Assembly (NCBI GenBank): GCA_964017125.1
Contig: OZ024902.1
Coordinates: forward strand, 50,500,470-50,564,469
Direction of reading: 5' to 3'
DNA: 64,000 nt
DNA from: Flabesymbios commensalis
Taxonomy: Eukaryota > Annelida > Polychaeta > Terebellida > Flabelligeridae
Of the stretch, positions 46,885-58,102 are shown piece by piece; positions within the stretch are counted from its first letter, which is position 1; every line of letters begins with the position of its first letter. A program made the position numbers and the translations under genes. The notes below the pieces were generated by a model that did no database searches, was not told the origin of the DNA, and saw only the letters and a list, made by a program, of their open reading frames with translations.

Positions 46885-47822
46885 CGATTGTAGTACCCTC
46901 TTTTGGGTACTACGATCGACGTGCGTCCTTCGATCGTAGTACCTTGGTAAGTCAATGCAAGTACTTCCACTGATATTTAAATAGCTTCCAATACGATTGT
47001 AATAAGCTTTCCCATTGGTCAAACACATCCGATCTTAGGTGTTGTTCTCCAGAAATGGGTGACGTCATTTGTACTCCCCAGAACAACTCAACACGTGGTA
47101 GTGCCTTATTTTGTGAATAAAGCGGCAGCTTTGTTTAGGGGGTAAGATAATCATTGTCAACATATAGTGTAAGGTCTAAAGCAAGTATTGGACTTGATTT
47201 GCATTAGAATCTATGGCATATTAATGATAAAAATGTATTTTTAGTTGATAATGCTCAAATCACAGTACTTCAATCGAAGTACCACAAAGTACTACTCCAG
47301 CAAGGTACGTCAATCAAAGTACCCAATGGTACTTAAATGGACGTACTACACATGTGCATGATTGAAAATTGCAGAGGGGGTGTGCTCAAATTTATCTTAT
47401 TTCTATTATTTATGCCATAGAAAGTTCAATATTGTATATTCTAAATGTTCTTAATATATTTACCTTTCGTTATTGCCCAGTATTTTGTGTCCCCCATGCT
47501 TTATTACACTAGAGTATCATGTGTGAAAATCATCCAGATAGTATTGGCATGCTATGGGGAAAGTTTACTAATTTAAAAACTTGCCTATGGGACGTTCAGA
47601 TATTTCCAGCAGAAGCTGTTACATCAGAAGAAGGGAATCGCCAGTGTCAGGCAATCGGGAGACCTTACAAAACTGTTCATTAGATTTCCTAGGGGGCACC
47701 CATGAAAAGGCTAAATAATCTGGCTTATAAATGACGGTACTTGGATTGACGTAGGATTACTAAGGTACTACGATTGAAGGACGTACGTCGATCAAAGTAC
47801 CCACTGGAGGGTACTACAATAG
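46885..47822. mobile_element. Non-autonomous DNA element with about 60-bp TIRs and GTACT/GATCG motifs
   Basis: The left end (GATTGTAGTACCCTCTTTTGG, GTACTACGATCGACGTGCGTC, CTTCGATCGTAGTACC) is mirrored by the right end (GGTACTACGATTGAAGG, GTACGTCGATCAAAGTACC, GAGGGTACTACAAT). The left arm of the surrounding inverted repeat (near 43735) is uninterrupted and shows where the insert landed. GTAC occurs more than a dozen times, at both ends and in a central cluster at about 47265-47350. No transposase. Confidence 0.8.
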
Positions 47823-49483
47823 GACTGGTTGGTTAGAATCAGTGACATTACAGCATTAAAAAGTTATGTACTGTGTCTTGAGTTGAAGTCGAGATTGCTC
47901 TCAGTCATCACCATAATTATGTTAAAAAACGTTCATTTTCTAGGATAAAAGGAGCACAACGATCCATGGTCCACGCCCCCACGTTGTAGTGAATCACAGG
48001 TCTAGGCTATTAGCTGTTCATGGACCTATAGGCCTATAGGGCCTAATATCAGACCACCATGCCTCGTGTAGGCCTATAGGCCAGCCTATCAATGACAGAA
48101 CAGTGATCAGGTGATAGGTCCAGTAGGCAATGCAGTACGATTAATAATCTCTTTATATTAACGCACATTTTGTTAGGCTATAATCTACATGTAGACTATC
48201 AGGTTATATTATAAATATTACTTAAATTTATTTATCCCGCCGTAGGCTACATAACACATAAGTCCGGATTATGAAAATAGCCAAAGATAAAACAAATCCG
48301 TATTTAATATAGCCATACAATACTAATATAGTTGCTCCAATAGGCGTCTTCAAATTGCTCAAATAGGCGGGCAACAATGATTTTACAGCGTTTCAACGGT
48401 TTATTGTCTACGCAGGTCAATAAACAAATAAATGAGATATCAGTGGCGTAAAACAGACTTAATGTAACATAATCTATCCCATTGTATATATAAACAGATT
48501 TAAAAAAATACATATGAATGGAATCGTGCCCAGTTTTGAGGTAGGGTACCAAAACTGTTTTCACTAGTCTGAGAAATGTATTCAACTTTTCCATGTAAAT
48601 TCCATGTGTGGAAGTCCGTAAGATTTACTACTGCTCCGTGCACACCTTTATTGGCCTTTTTTCAGTCGATATTGCGATAAATTTCTGAAACAATGACAGT
48701 TTGGCGCCGAGAAGCGTTGCACTTCGCCAATAGGCGTGTTTTCGATTCTCCAGTGTGATGACACGTGGTGCAATATTATATGCACAAAGGGCCGATCATG
48801 TGACAATGAAACGGACGTTTTATTGGTCACCGGATTTGCTGATTTCCGGAAGTGACAAGTTGGGCGGAATTTCTGAAAATAAAAATGACCGTTGTTTTCA
48901 GCTAACTGCGATTTTGTTGGATATATTACTTGATTTCAATCTTACATGTTATTTTATAAGTGTGCGCAGCTGGTTGAATATTCAGGAACATGCGTACACA
49001 CATTAATACTTGCAGGTGGGTGTGATTCTCTCGTAATTTAGCTCCACGATAACCAGGGGTGGGGTGTCTCGCCAGAAGCGAATGTATGCATCTGTGACTG
49101 TACCGCTTGCCAGTACAGTCACGCTGGGGCTAGTCCCGTGTTTGCTTGGACTTTATGCAACTGCTAAATATGCAACTGTTTTACTTAGCGACCTCAAACA
49201 TTAGACTGTTCCTCAGAAATGTCAACCATTTCTCACACACGACACCACCCTTTCCACAAATCAGGACACAAACATTATGATTATTGCCATAAACTTAATG
49301 GGCTCCTGGTTTTCTGGCCTCCTGGCTTTCAAGGAATTTCAGGCTACAAAATAACACTTTTTTCAGCATTCTCTATACTAAACATTTAGTAATAAAAACG
49401 TAAATATATTATATACAGGATAGGGGTAGGTAAAGTGCAGGTACCGTATTTATGTGTGCAATAATTGTTGACATATACACCCT

Positions 49484-49603
49484 TTTCAATAACAACACGC
49501 CACACAGTGAGCAACGCTGAACTGTTTTAATCAGACCACTGTTACACACTTTTCAATGACAACACACCATACTGTGACCAACGCTGAACTGTTTTAATCA
49601 GAC
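49484..49603. repeat. Tandem duplication of about 61 bp
   Basis: TTTCAATAACAACACGCCACAC...GAACTGTTTTAATCAGAC (written here in parts) is repeated once with a few changes, ending at 49603, directly before the SINE target duplication at 49604. Confidence 0.75.
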
Positions 49604-49761
49604 AAACTGTTGTAAAATGAAATGAATCGGGCTTTAGGCCACCTTTGTGCACATATAGGCTAAACTGGGCCAGGAAAACCTCAAGAGGATGGTGAGATGA
49701 TTGAGATGACATTTTTGTTTCTTTCAAACCGCCGAGACCGGGAACCGAACTCCGAACTCTG

Positions 49762-50430
49762 TGTAACAATGTTAAGTAACAGGTGTCTAAATTGGGGGTT
49801 TCTGTAATTAAGGGGTGGAATAAACATTCTGTCCTGGGCTGTTTACATGAGAGCCACCTGGTGGAGACGGTACTGCGACAAGTACTAATTGTCATACAGG
49901 ACGTCCCCGAGTTCTGGAGGCCTGTGTGAGTCGGTTTTGGAAAACAGCCCAGGAATGTGAATGTATATCAAAGTAAGGATCCTGATTGGTGGAGACGTCA
50001 TTTCACCACAGGAAGTGACTGCGCCCGTCGGGATCCGCTATAAAGGAAGGCGCCCACAGCCTTCGAGAGCAAATTCAGAGAGGAAATTAAGAGAGAAATT
50101 GGGGAGTATTCTAGCACAGACGTTTCGGGTTTTGCTAATTTTAGTGGGAGTTGCTTCGGTATCTAACATCTGGTAGATCACTGAAGCAACAGCAAAATTA
50201 TCAACAAATTACACAACGATATATAAGTACTAACATCGTGTACTGAGAAATTGAATGTTTTACGCTTACTATATATTATATATATTCAAGACTTTATTAT
50301 TTTATCCACGAGTGTTGTGTTTGCCGTGCCAGAACATTGGGACACGTGACGATAGCGTGTCAACATATATCACCCGTTTACATTGGCACCGTGACGAGGA
50401 GTTTTGTGTCACGGATAAAACCCGCTTACA
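49762..50430 (+). repeat. Left LTR
   Basis: 669 bp, TG...CA ends. It contains a TATAAAGGAAG promoter-like sequence at about 50039 and no polyadenylation signal that I could assign with certainty. It is nearly identical to the right LTR. Confidence 0.88.
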
Positions 50431-52254
50431 TTTGGTGCCATCTGACAGGATTTTAATTTGAAAAGCAAATTAAATCAATTCAAGAACCTGGTTGAACAAC
50501 TTGTAAAGTTACAAAAGTGACTGGACAGTGGCACGGCAAAACTAAGATCAGTGGATAAATACTAGTTAATGTAGTGGTTGCTATCAGAAGCCGCTACTGT
50601 TATCAAGACGGGGATAAATAAACGGGATCCAGAAGGAATCAGTATCCAAACGGAGTTGGGCGTTTGCCAGGACCGACGGCGATCCACAGGACAGACAAGG
50701 AGTTGGGCGTTTTCCAGGACTGACGGGACCCACAGGACAACAGACGGAGCAGGATCGACAAGATCTAGACAGAAGCTACATAACGTTGGGATAGTTGGCT
50801 ACACACAGACACGTAGTCGGAGGTCAGTTATTTTCTAGGCTGCTGTTGTTAATTTTCATTTATCTTTATATTTTTGTAAAGCTTTTGGCTGATCCATTGG
50901 AAAAAAAAATATATATATATAATTATTCCAGTTAACTGGTATCTCTGGTATCCCGGGGAAAACACATTTGGACAATGTAATTCAAAAAATTAAAAAAGGG
51001 GGACTAAAGCTCTATACAACAGCATTGTAATCAAGACAGGGTTAAAATGGGAAGATAATCGGGACAACTAGTGGCAAATATTACAGCTGAGAATAATAAA
51101 GAAGACAATACTCATTAGGGTCCAGTGTACTGTGTGACTTACGGTCGGACGGACAGACATAAAAAGACGCAAACAAGCTGGGGGAGGTACTTGTGTGTAC
51201 AGAGACTGTTTACTATTGAGTATACAGTGACGGGGGGAGGTGATAAGGCAGTAGGCCTATGATGAGCGGGATAAATAACTGCGCCCCAGTAAATAAGCAG
51301 CAATCAAAGGATTGATTAGGCAGTTCAGAAATTATGTGGAAACATATAAGGCGAACTGAAGAGGTGAATATGGAGGAGATTCTGGGGATAATCCGCCAGT
51401 ATATCACAGCCATAAATCAGAGACGATCCATTGAACGAGGACGTCAATAATGTTGAGAAATAACATTATTAGGACAAGTCACTCAGAATGGTCGTTTCCG
51501 GTAGTGTAACTGAGAAATCAGATTGGTTAATCATTTTGTGTGATTTTCGAAATTAATTAGTTACTGGTTATGATCCGCCAGTAAAGGACAGCCATAAATC
51601 AGAGACGAGCCATTGAACGAGGACGTGAATAATGTTGAGAAAATAATATTATCAGAACACGTCACTCAGAATGGTCATTTCTGGTATTGTTTATTGAGAA
51701 ATCAAATTGGTTTTGTATTGATTTTCAAAAATTAATGAATTAATTGCAAGGGGCTAAATGTATTATTCGAATTTTTTTTAACTCTTAAATACTGTATTAA
51801 TGGTAGAAAAAAAATACAATCAAAATTTAATTTGGGGTTAAGGAATATTACCTGATATTAGTGCGTATAAGAAATGTAAGAAGACACAGTGCAGACATGG
51901 TTAGACGGTGTCCTGTATCACAAGTTAGTAAAAATATACCTAAGTATGTTCAGCTCAAAGTAGCTGTAACGCGTGATAAGACGCAGGACAAAATTTGCTA
52001 ACATGTCTGACGGTAAATCTGAAGACAATCTCCCCGTGCTCATGTTGAGCTAAGATTATCTGAATGTTACATTTCAGATATAGCGGAGATGAAAGGTGAA
52101 TATGAATGATTATTGAGAATTATGTAAGCACAATTAAAAATTGGGAAAACGCGAATTGCTAAAGAACGAGGTTCATAAAGGGAGGGAAATTTGTTTTTTT
52201 GAAAAAGTAGATAAACGTAAACAACAACGCGACAGCGAATAAGGTGAGGTAGAT

Positions 52255-52880
52255 AATGCAGATATCAGTAGTAGGTTTAACGCTGATATGGGATTAAATG
52301 TTGATAATATTCATGAGAAGAATTTATCAATGAAGGAACGGTGCTCTCTCCTGATCAGGGAGATGCAAATATCCGTAGTAGGTTTAACGCTGATATGGGA
52401 CTAAATTTGATAAATTTCAAGAGAAAGAAATTATCAATGCGGTAACAAGGAGGATATTAGAGTAGTTAAAAAGTTGATAAATTTCAAGAGAAGAAATTAT
52501 CGATGCGGTAACAGAAATCGCCCGGGGTTTGAGGATATGGTACAGATATCAGTAGATGTGCACGCTGATAATAACGCTTGATAAAATTCAGGAGAAGAAT
52601 TTATCAAGGAGCATAAGCGTGATAAATTTATGGACACGAATTTATCAATAAGCAGTTGCTGATGTAGCGGAGTTTACCCCTTGTTGTGGGGAAGATATCA
52701 GCTTATGTGTAAGTTGGTACATGTGTAAGATGAGGTGTTGATAATAGTAAAGAGAAATACAAATTATCACAAGTATACCATCATCTGGGGGATATCAGTA
52801 GAAAGTTACGCTGATATGTGACTGAAGTTGATAACTTCAGGAGAAAAAGTTATCAACACATGAGATAGTATAAATGGGTT
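52255..52880. repeat. Degenerate repeats with GATATCAGTAGTAGG / TTATCAAC hairpins inside the LTR element
   Basis: About six imperfect repeats contain AGATATCAGTAG...CGCTGATAT and (T)TGATAA...TTATCAA pairs (for example 52258, 52366, 52545, 52780). Each pair is a small hairpin of the type GTTGATAA(A)TT...(A)AATTATCAA(T/C). They might be cis signals of the non-autonomous element; no protein is encoded. Confidence 0.6.
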
Positions 52881-53647
52881 TAATTTTAAGAGAAAAAAAA
52901 AAGTAAACCAACGTACGAGCATCAGGTAAGAAAAAATGTTATTGTGTTACAGTGCCAGAGCTTTGCTAACTCATGGCGGCTGGGGGCATAATAACATTGG
53001 TGGCTGCAATGGATATGGGTAGTGATTACAGTAGAACCCATTGTTTTAACGGTTATATGTTGTTGGCAATAAACGCTATCAGACTACAGTTCGTCCAGCT
53101 GTTTCGTATGGTAAATTAAACATCATGGTAAATTAAACGTCGTGCCATGCTTTCGCTGACCAAATGACTTAGCACGTTATTACTATCACGAATCAGAATA
53201 TCATTTAAAATCTATAGGCAAGCTGACTGACTAATTTGAATAAATTTACGGGTGACATTGTGTGGGGACCGCTCGACAAATTAGGTGACGACATAGATCT
53301 AATAGATGGAATAAATAGACTACCAAAATTAAATGACATAGATGACATTCCCTTAAATTTGTAGTCAACTGTTGAAATTCGCAGGACAAGGGTCCCCCAG
53401 AAGGCAATAGTGCCCGTGGGTAAGCCAAGGCCCTATTCCATAATAATACTAAATATGCGTTTTATACCCAAAGCCTCATTAAGAGCAAGTTCTCAATTCA
53501 CAGCAAGTTCATATATACTTGAGCGACATCTATGAGTTAATAATTCAAAACCCTTGTCTTTTGCCCCTACTTGGTCGCCTACTTGCAAACAAACTGACTG
53601 TATTACTGCGGGGATTTGGAAACTACTTGACCCCCAATTTTGTATTG

Positions 53648-53876
53648 TCACCCAGTAAACACAAAACATTTGTATGACTTTATGCAATGTTGGACCAACA
53701 TCGAAGACGTTGGTCCGACATTGCATAAATGTCATAGAAATGTCTTGCGTTTGCTGGGCAGGAGGACTTTCTCTCAAACATTGTACATTTATCTAATGTT
53801 GGTTCAATGTTGGGCCAGCGTCGCAGACGTTGGCCTAACATTAAAACAGCATTGGATCAATGTCTCGTTTGAGTAG
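53648..53876. repeat. Two CAGCAAACAC-family palindromes inside the LTR element
   Basis: The first, 53648-53762, runs from CCCAGTAAACACAAAACATTT to CTTGCGTTTGCTGGGC with inverted arms ATGCAATGTTGGACCAACAT and GTTGGTCCGACATTGCAT. The second, at about 53775-53876, contains TGTTGGTTCAATGTTGGGCC and a GCGTCGCAGACGTTGGCC core. Their presence inside a young LTR element shows that the family was recently mobile or was carried along. Confidence 0.8.
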
Positions 53877-54801
53877 TATCTTGTAATCAGTTCAGTGGCT
53901 ATATTAAAGCCGTCAATCTGTACTCAATAGGCTACTGTTGGCCTACACTTGACCGTCCCAGGCATGCGCGTTTTGAAGCTGAATGATTCTTTAATTAAGT
54001 CAATTGATAAAGAGGTTACATCGATCTAAGATCGTAGCTATGACACCAGTAGAGAAACGCCACAGGTATGTTACCTTCACACTGGGAGGGTTAATGATTT
54101 TGATAATAGCGGGGTAGGTGCAGTGGGCATAGTATACTGGAGATACCCTGGGATAATTAATAAATTGTTAAAAAAAAAAATTGAGAAAAATACGTAGCCT
54201 AGACTTTATAACACCTGCAAGTCACAAACATCAAGTGGTGAGAACACTGCCCTGTTGGCTCTGTCTGCGACGGTCAGAAGTCCAATCAGACTGTCTTCCT
54301 GATGACTGGATATTATAGATAGAGTGCATAGTTAACGTGTGTAGGAGACGTCCTACGAGACACAGTTAATAATTTTGAGATGATAATGACTGTAAATAAA
54401 CACTATGTTCCAGAGGCAGTGGATGCTGAGAAGTGGTGTATTTAAAATGCAAATTGTAAGTAATCATCGTGTATTTTTGGGAGTGTTTTCCACTCAAGAC
54501 ATTGTTCCAGAGAAGAGGATTGTAAGTAAATTGATTTTAACTAAATCAACATATATTATTTTAGAGTGTGTTCCACTCAAGACATTGTTCCAGAGAGAGA
54601 AGAGGAGATTATACATTATATTTTGATAAAGTAGAGAAACAATTATGTTATGTGACAAAAGAAAAATATAGGTGGAAGATGGTCGACCTCCGAAACTTAT
54701 ATTTTTATTTTATATATGATTTTACTAATCATAGGGATTTTAAGGGATTTGAAATATGGAATTCAAGCGTGTAAACAAGTTGGATTCCATAGGGGGAGGT
54801 A

Positions 54802-55561
54802 TGTAACAATGTTAAGTAACAGGTGTCTAAATTGGGGGTTTCTGTAATTAAGGGGTGGAATAAACATCTGTCCTGGGCTGTTTACATGAGAGCCACCTGG
54901 TGGAGACGGTACTGCGACAAGTACTAATTGTCATACAGGACGTCCCCTAGTTCTGGAGGCCTGTGTGAGTCGGTTTTGGAAAACAGCCCAGGAATGTGAA
55001 TGTATATCAAAGTAAGGATCCTGATTGGTGGAGACGTCATTTCACCACAGGAAGTGACTGCGCCCGTCGGGATCCGCCATAAAGGAAGGCGCCCACAGCC
55101 TTCGAGAGCAAATTCAGAGAGGAAATTAAGAGAGAAATTGGGGAGTATTCTAGCACAGACGTTTCGGGTTTTGCTAAGTTTAGTGGGAGTTGCTTCGGTA
55201 TCTAACATCTGGTAGATCACTGAAGCAACAGCAAAATTATCAACAAATTACACAACGAGATATAAGTACTAACATCGTGTACTGAGAAATTGAATGTTTT
55301 ACGCTTACTATATATTATATATATTCAAGACTTTATTATTTTATCCACGAGTGTTGTGTTTGCCGTGCCAGAACATTGGGACACGCGACGATAGCGTGTC
55401 AACGTATATCACCCGTTTACATTGGCACCGTGACGAGGAGTTTTGTGTCACGGATAAGACCCGTTTACATTGGTGCGTATGACCATGATTGTGTCAACGC
55501 ATGGACCTTTTTACATTGGTGCCGTGACCAGGATTTGTGTCACGGATAAAACCCGTTTACA
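54802..55561 (+). repeat. Right LTR
   Basis: 760 bp, same ends as the left LTR. It is longer because the ACCCGTTTACATTGG...GTCACGGATAA segment near its 3' end is present in extra tandem copies. It is followed by TCTG, the target duplication. Confidence 0.88.
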
Positions 55562-55620
55562 TCTGACGTGAAAGGTAGCGGTGCTAACCACCACCCTAGG
55601 GCCCCCGCCCAAACTGTTGT

Positions 55621-56057
55621 GAAACATAATTATTCAGTAAACTTACACGATTTGTTGAGATTGTAAAAAAATATTTTACATGTTTATTAAGCCTATGTTT
55701 TGTACGTCGTTTCATTACATTAATATATTATTAGGCTAGATGGTCAAAATGACAGCCAGTTGAAAAATATTTATATATATTCTAGAAGAGAATGGGAGTT
55801 TATTTAAATTTTTAGGGTAGATCAAATTATCATTCAAGGATAAAATATATTAAAATATAATTTTTTACATAATATAATGACATAATAACTAATTACAAAA
55901 AGTTTGAATCAAACAGGCTGTCACCTATGAAATGACACAGAAATGAGTCAAAATGACCGTTACCTATTATATATGTAGAAATGGCACCGAATCAAACTAT
56001 TCCACATACCCGGCTATGTTCGTTTTGGGAAACTAGTTTAAATATAATTGACCATGT
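55621..56057. other. AT-rich spacer, no gene recognised
   Basis: Between the split SINE and the next SINE. No exon of RPTP-B is seen here; specifically, the N-terminal half of its fucolectin-like domain and the signal peptide are not found. Confidence 0.5.
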
Positions 56058-56247
56058 AATGAAAATGAAATGAAATGAATTGGGCTTTAGGCCACCTTTG
56101 TGCACATATAGGCTAAACTGGGCCAAGAGAACCTCCTGAGGATGGTGAGATGATTGAGATGACACTGTCCTCCAGACACAAGATTCGAAATTCGAGCCCT
56201 GGCGGTCTGAGGCCGAGCACGCTACCTCTCGGTCACGGAGGCTCCCC
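56058..56247 (-). mobile_element. tRNA-derived SINE with a different head
   Basis: On the minus strand it starts GGGGAGCCTCCGTGACCGAG, with box A-like TGACCGAGAGG (complement at about 56225-56235) and box B-like GGGCTCGAATTTC (complement at about 56186-56198). The body is the same as in the SINE at 49614 (CTCACCATCCTCAGGAGG, TGTGCACAAAGGTGGCC) and the tail is ATTTCATTTCATTTTC. Immediately right, at about 56285-56350, lies a fragment of the other head type (AACCGCCGCGACCGGGAACC). Confidence 0.85.
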
Positions 56248-56577
56248 ATAATACTGACTTTCACACGTGGATGGGGAAGAAACATTTTTTGTTTCTTTCA
56301 AACCGCCGCGACCGGGAACCGAACTCCGAACTCTGGAGTGAAAGGCAAAGGGTTAAATGTACAAATAAAAAGCACGACCGGTTTGCATACATGTAGGCTA
56401 CTTACAAGCAATATATTATGTTCACTACATGGATGTATAATTACACAGTTACTGATGATTAAAAATTATTATATGGACGTATATACTTGAATTGACTGCT
56501 AAAAGTCAACTCACATCAACATATTTTTACAATGTGTGAATAAAAACGGTAGTAGGCCTGCTTTGTTATTCATGCAG

Positions 56578-56812
56578 GTACTGGTGCCGGGGCTTACGTT
56601 CAATTCATGTTATGATGGACCAACAATCAATGATGAACAGACTCGATGTGGCTACTGGGATACACGGCTGAGTTCTAAAGCATCAACAGTCATGATCACC
56701 TGTACCAATAACAGAACTGGTCAATTTGTCACTATGTACAGGAACTATAATGACTTCACAAACAGGTTTTTTGTGCTCTGTGAAGTTGTTGTAATGGGAG
56801 TACGACTTATAG
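56578..56812 (+). CDS. RPTP-B exon: C-terminal half of a fucolectin-like domain
   Basis: Acceptor TTCATGCAG, donor GTGAGA, ends in phase 1. It reads LTFNSCYDGPTINDEQTRCG, then VMITCTNNRTGQFVTMYRN and FFVLCEVVVMGVR. The Cys spacing (SCY...RCG...ITC...LCEVxVxG) is typical of the F-type lectin/fucolectin-tachylectin fold, which binds fucose or galactose-like sugars. The N-terminal half, with the calcium and sugar contacts, must lie on an upstream exon not found in the window. Confidence 0.8.
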
Positions 56813-57376
56813 GTGAGAATCAACTCTCTGAACGTGAAGACTGATTTTCAATAATATTAATCTCTAGTAAATTATATTAATTTATATTTCCACGAGAAAA
56901 GAGAAAATTATTGAAAGGATCATCTGGCCTGAATATAAGCATGATAAAGGCTGCGACTTTGATTGTGAATAAGCAGATAACGGCACCTGCTCCCGGATAT
57001 TGTATTATTGCTATTTTTTATCACAGGATTTTTTTGTAACAATATTATTATTAATCTCAGATATTTTGCAACTCAATTAAGCACACATATTCTATAGCAT
57101 AAGATTTCCATATAGTTATTGGCATAACGTTCAGTGGGCCGTACATTGTTGACTTGTCCGGACAAACGAAACGAAATAACACCATTAGAATTGTTGTGCA
57201 AATGTTGAAATATTATATGTAGGAATGTTTAGATATTATACTTGTATGTTTTGTACCTACCTCCATGCGATATTAAAGTATATAGTAATTCACTGTGCAA
57301 GAGAATACACTTTAAAGAGATAATCAGGCTAAGCGCAACCTGTTGAATAACTCTAAACTATAGCTGGCATGAGATA

Positions 57377-57555
57377 AAGCGTAAAACAAACCAAAAACGA
57401 GCACGAGCGCGAGCACGAACGCGAGCGCGAAAATTATCAAATACACTATTTTATCATTGAATACGAATTTTCGCCTTCGCGTTGTTATGCTTTGGCGATG
57501 ATAAGATTTGATAATTTCCGCGTTCTCGTTGGTGTGTTAACATTGCGCTTTAGAC
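57377..57555. mobile_element. Inverted-repeat element with CG-rich ends
   Basis: The left end (AAAGCGTAAAACAAACC, GAGCACGAGCGCGAGC, AAATTATCAAATACAC) is mirrored by the right end (GATTTGATAATTTCCGCG, TTGGTGTGTTAACATTGCGC). A second copy is at 59893-60052 because the element was duplicated with its surroundings. A related CpG-dense block lies at 19205. Confidence 0.75.
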
Positions 57556-57839
57556 AAATAGTGTAGGCCTAATCATGCAATATACCATCTTGTTTGATGC
57601 TGCATCCTCTTGTGCCTCGCCGGGTCCATGTTAGTCTAGATGAAACAGTTTAGAACCTATACTATATTTACTACCTCATCGTGAGTAGCCCTACATGTGT
57701 CTGGTTGTACACACCAGTATTACATCTATATCTATTAGGTACATCTATATTATAATTATTATAATTAGGGGCATTCAAGCGATGTGACCCCTGTGAAAAA
57801 AATTAGCTCAGTATCCAATAAATATCTGCTTTATTTTAG

Positions 57840-57932
57840 ATTGCAAATCGTGTGAAGAAGACAGTAAATGCAATGATTTAACTGGCTGTGAAAAATGTCC
57901 AGCTGGAAAACGATTACCAGATTGCAAGGACG
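57840..57932 (+). CDS. RPTP-B exon: Cys-rich module
   Basis: Acceptor TTATTTTAG, donor GTGAGT, phase 1 to 1, 31 codons. It reads DCKSCEEDSKCNDLTGCEKC and ends KRLPDCKD, with six Cys. It resembles the short Cys-rich spacers that precede EGF-like modules in invertebrate receptors; no specific named domain is assigned. Confidence 0.85.
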
Positions 57933-58102
57933 GTGAGTTTATCTACATGTAGTTGTAACCTTGCTTATACCAATATCATATTCAATAACTAAATTGTTCA
58001 GGCGCAATCTATTTCTGCATATAATTTTAGCAATAATATACTATTTTCGAAATCACCTTTTTACAGGAATGAAAACTAGATTATTTCTTCTATTGTTTGC
58101 AG

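Larger units (their letters stand above)
41105..48895. repeat. Large interrupted inverted repeat (about 7.8 kb)
   Basis: Arms correspond in mirror order: 41105-41503 with about 48490-48895; 42936-43240 with about 48255-48490; 43270-43735 with 47823-48235; 43735-43780 with about 46835-46884; 44130-44390 with about 46625-46810. Examples are ATGGAATTTACATGGAAAAGT near 41379 and its complement near 48590, and GTGGACCATGGATTGTTGTG near 43518 and its complement near 47955. Identity is high but clearly below 95% by eye. The pieces are separated by unrelated inserts listed individually. No gene is recognised in the arms. It could be a giant foldback element or an inverted segmental duplication. Confidence 0.85.
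49762..55561 (+). mobile_element. LTR retroelement fossil without recognisable pol genes
   Basis: Two long terminal repeats in direct orientation (49762-50430 and 54802-55561) start TGTAACAATG and end TTACA. A 4-bp target duplication, TCTG, flanks the element (49758-49761 and 55562-55565). A primer-binding-site-like TGGTGCCATCTGACAGG follows the left LTR, and a purine-rich AGGGGGAGGT precedes the right one. The 4.4 kb interior has no recognisable reverse transcriptase, integrase or envelope, so it is a large non-autonomous derivative that must have been moved by a relative. LTRs differ by about 1% outside one length difference, so it is young. Strand follows from the primer site. Confidence 0.88.
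49604..55620 (-). mobile_element. tRNA-derived SINE split by an LTR element
   Basis: The SINE occupies 49614-49761 and 55566-55610 (about 193 bp) on the minus strand, with target duplications AAACTGTTGT at 49604-49613 and 55611-55620. Its tRNA-like head has a box A-like TGGTTAGCACCGC (complement at about 55578-55592) and a box B-like GGTTCCCGGTC (complement at about 49738-49748). The body contains CTCACCATCCTC and GTGCACAAAGGTGGCC, and the tail is AATGAAATG-like. The LTR element at 49762-55561 sits inside the head. Confidence 0.88.

Noticed and set aside
55621-56577. Upstream exon for the N-terminal half of the fucolectin-like domain
   Set aside because: No matching motif (for example a WW-VDL block) or splice context was found; the interval is mostly SINE and AT-rich spacer.
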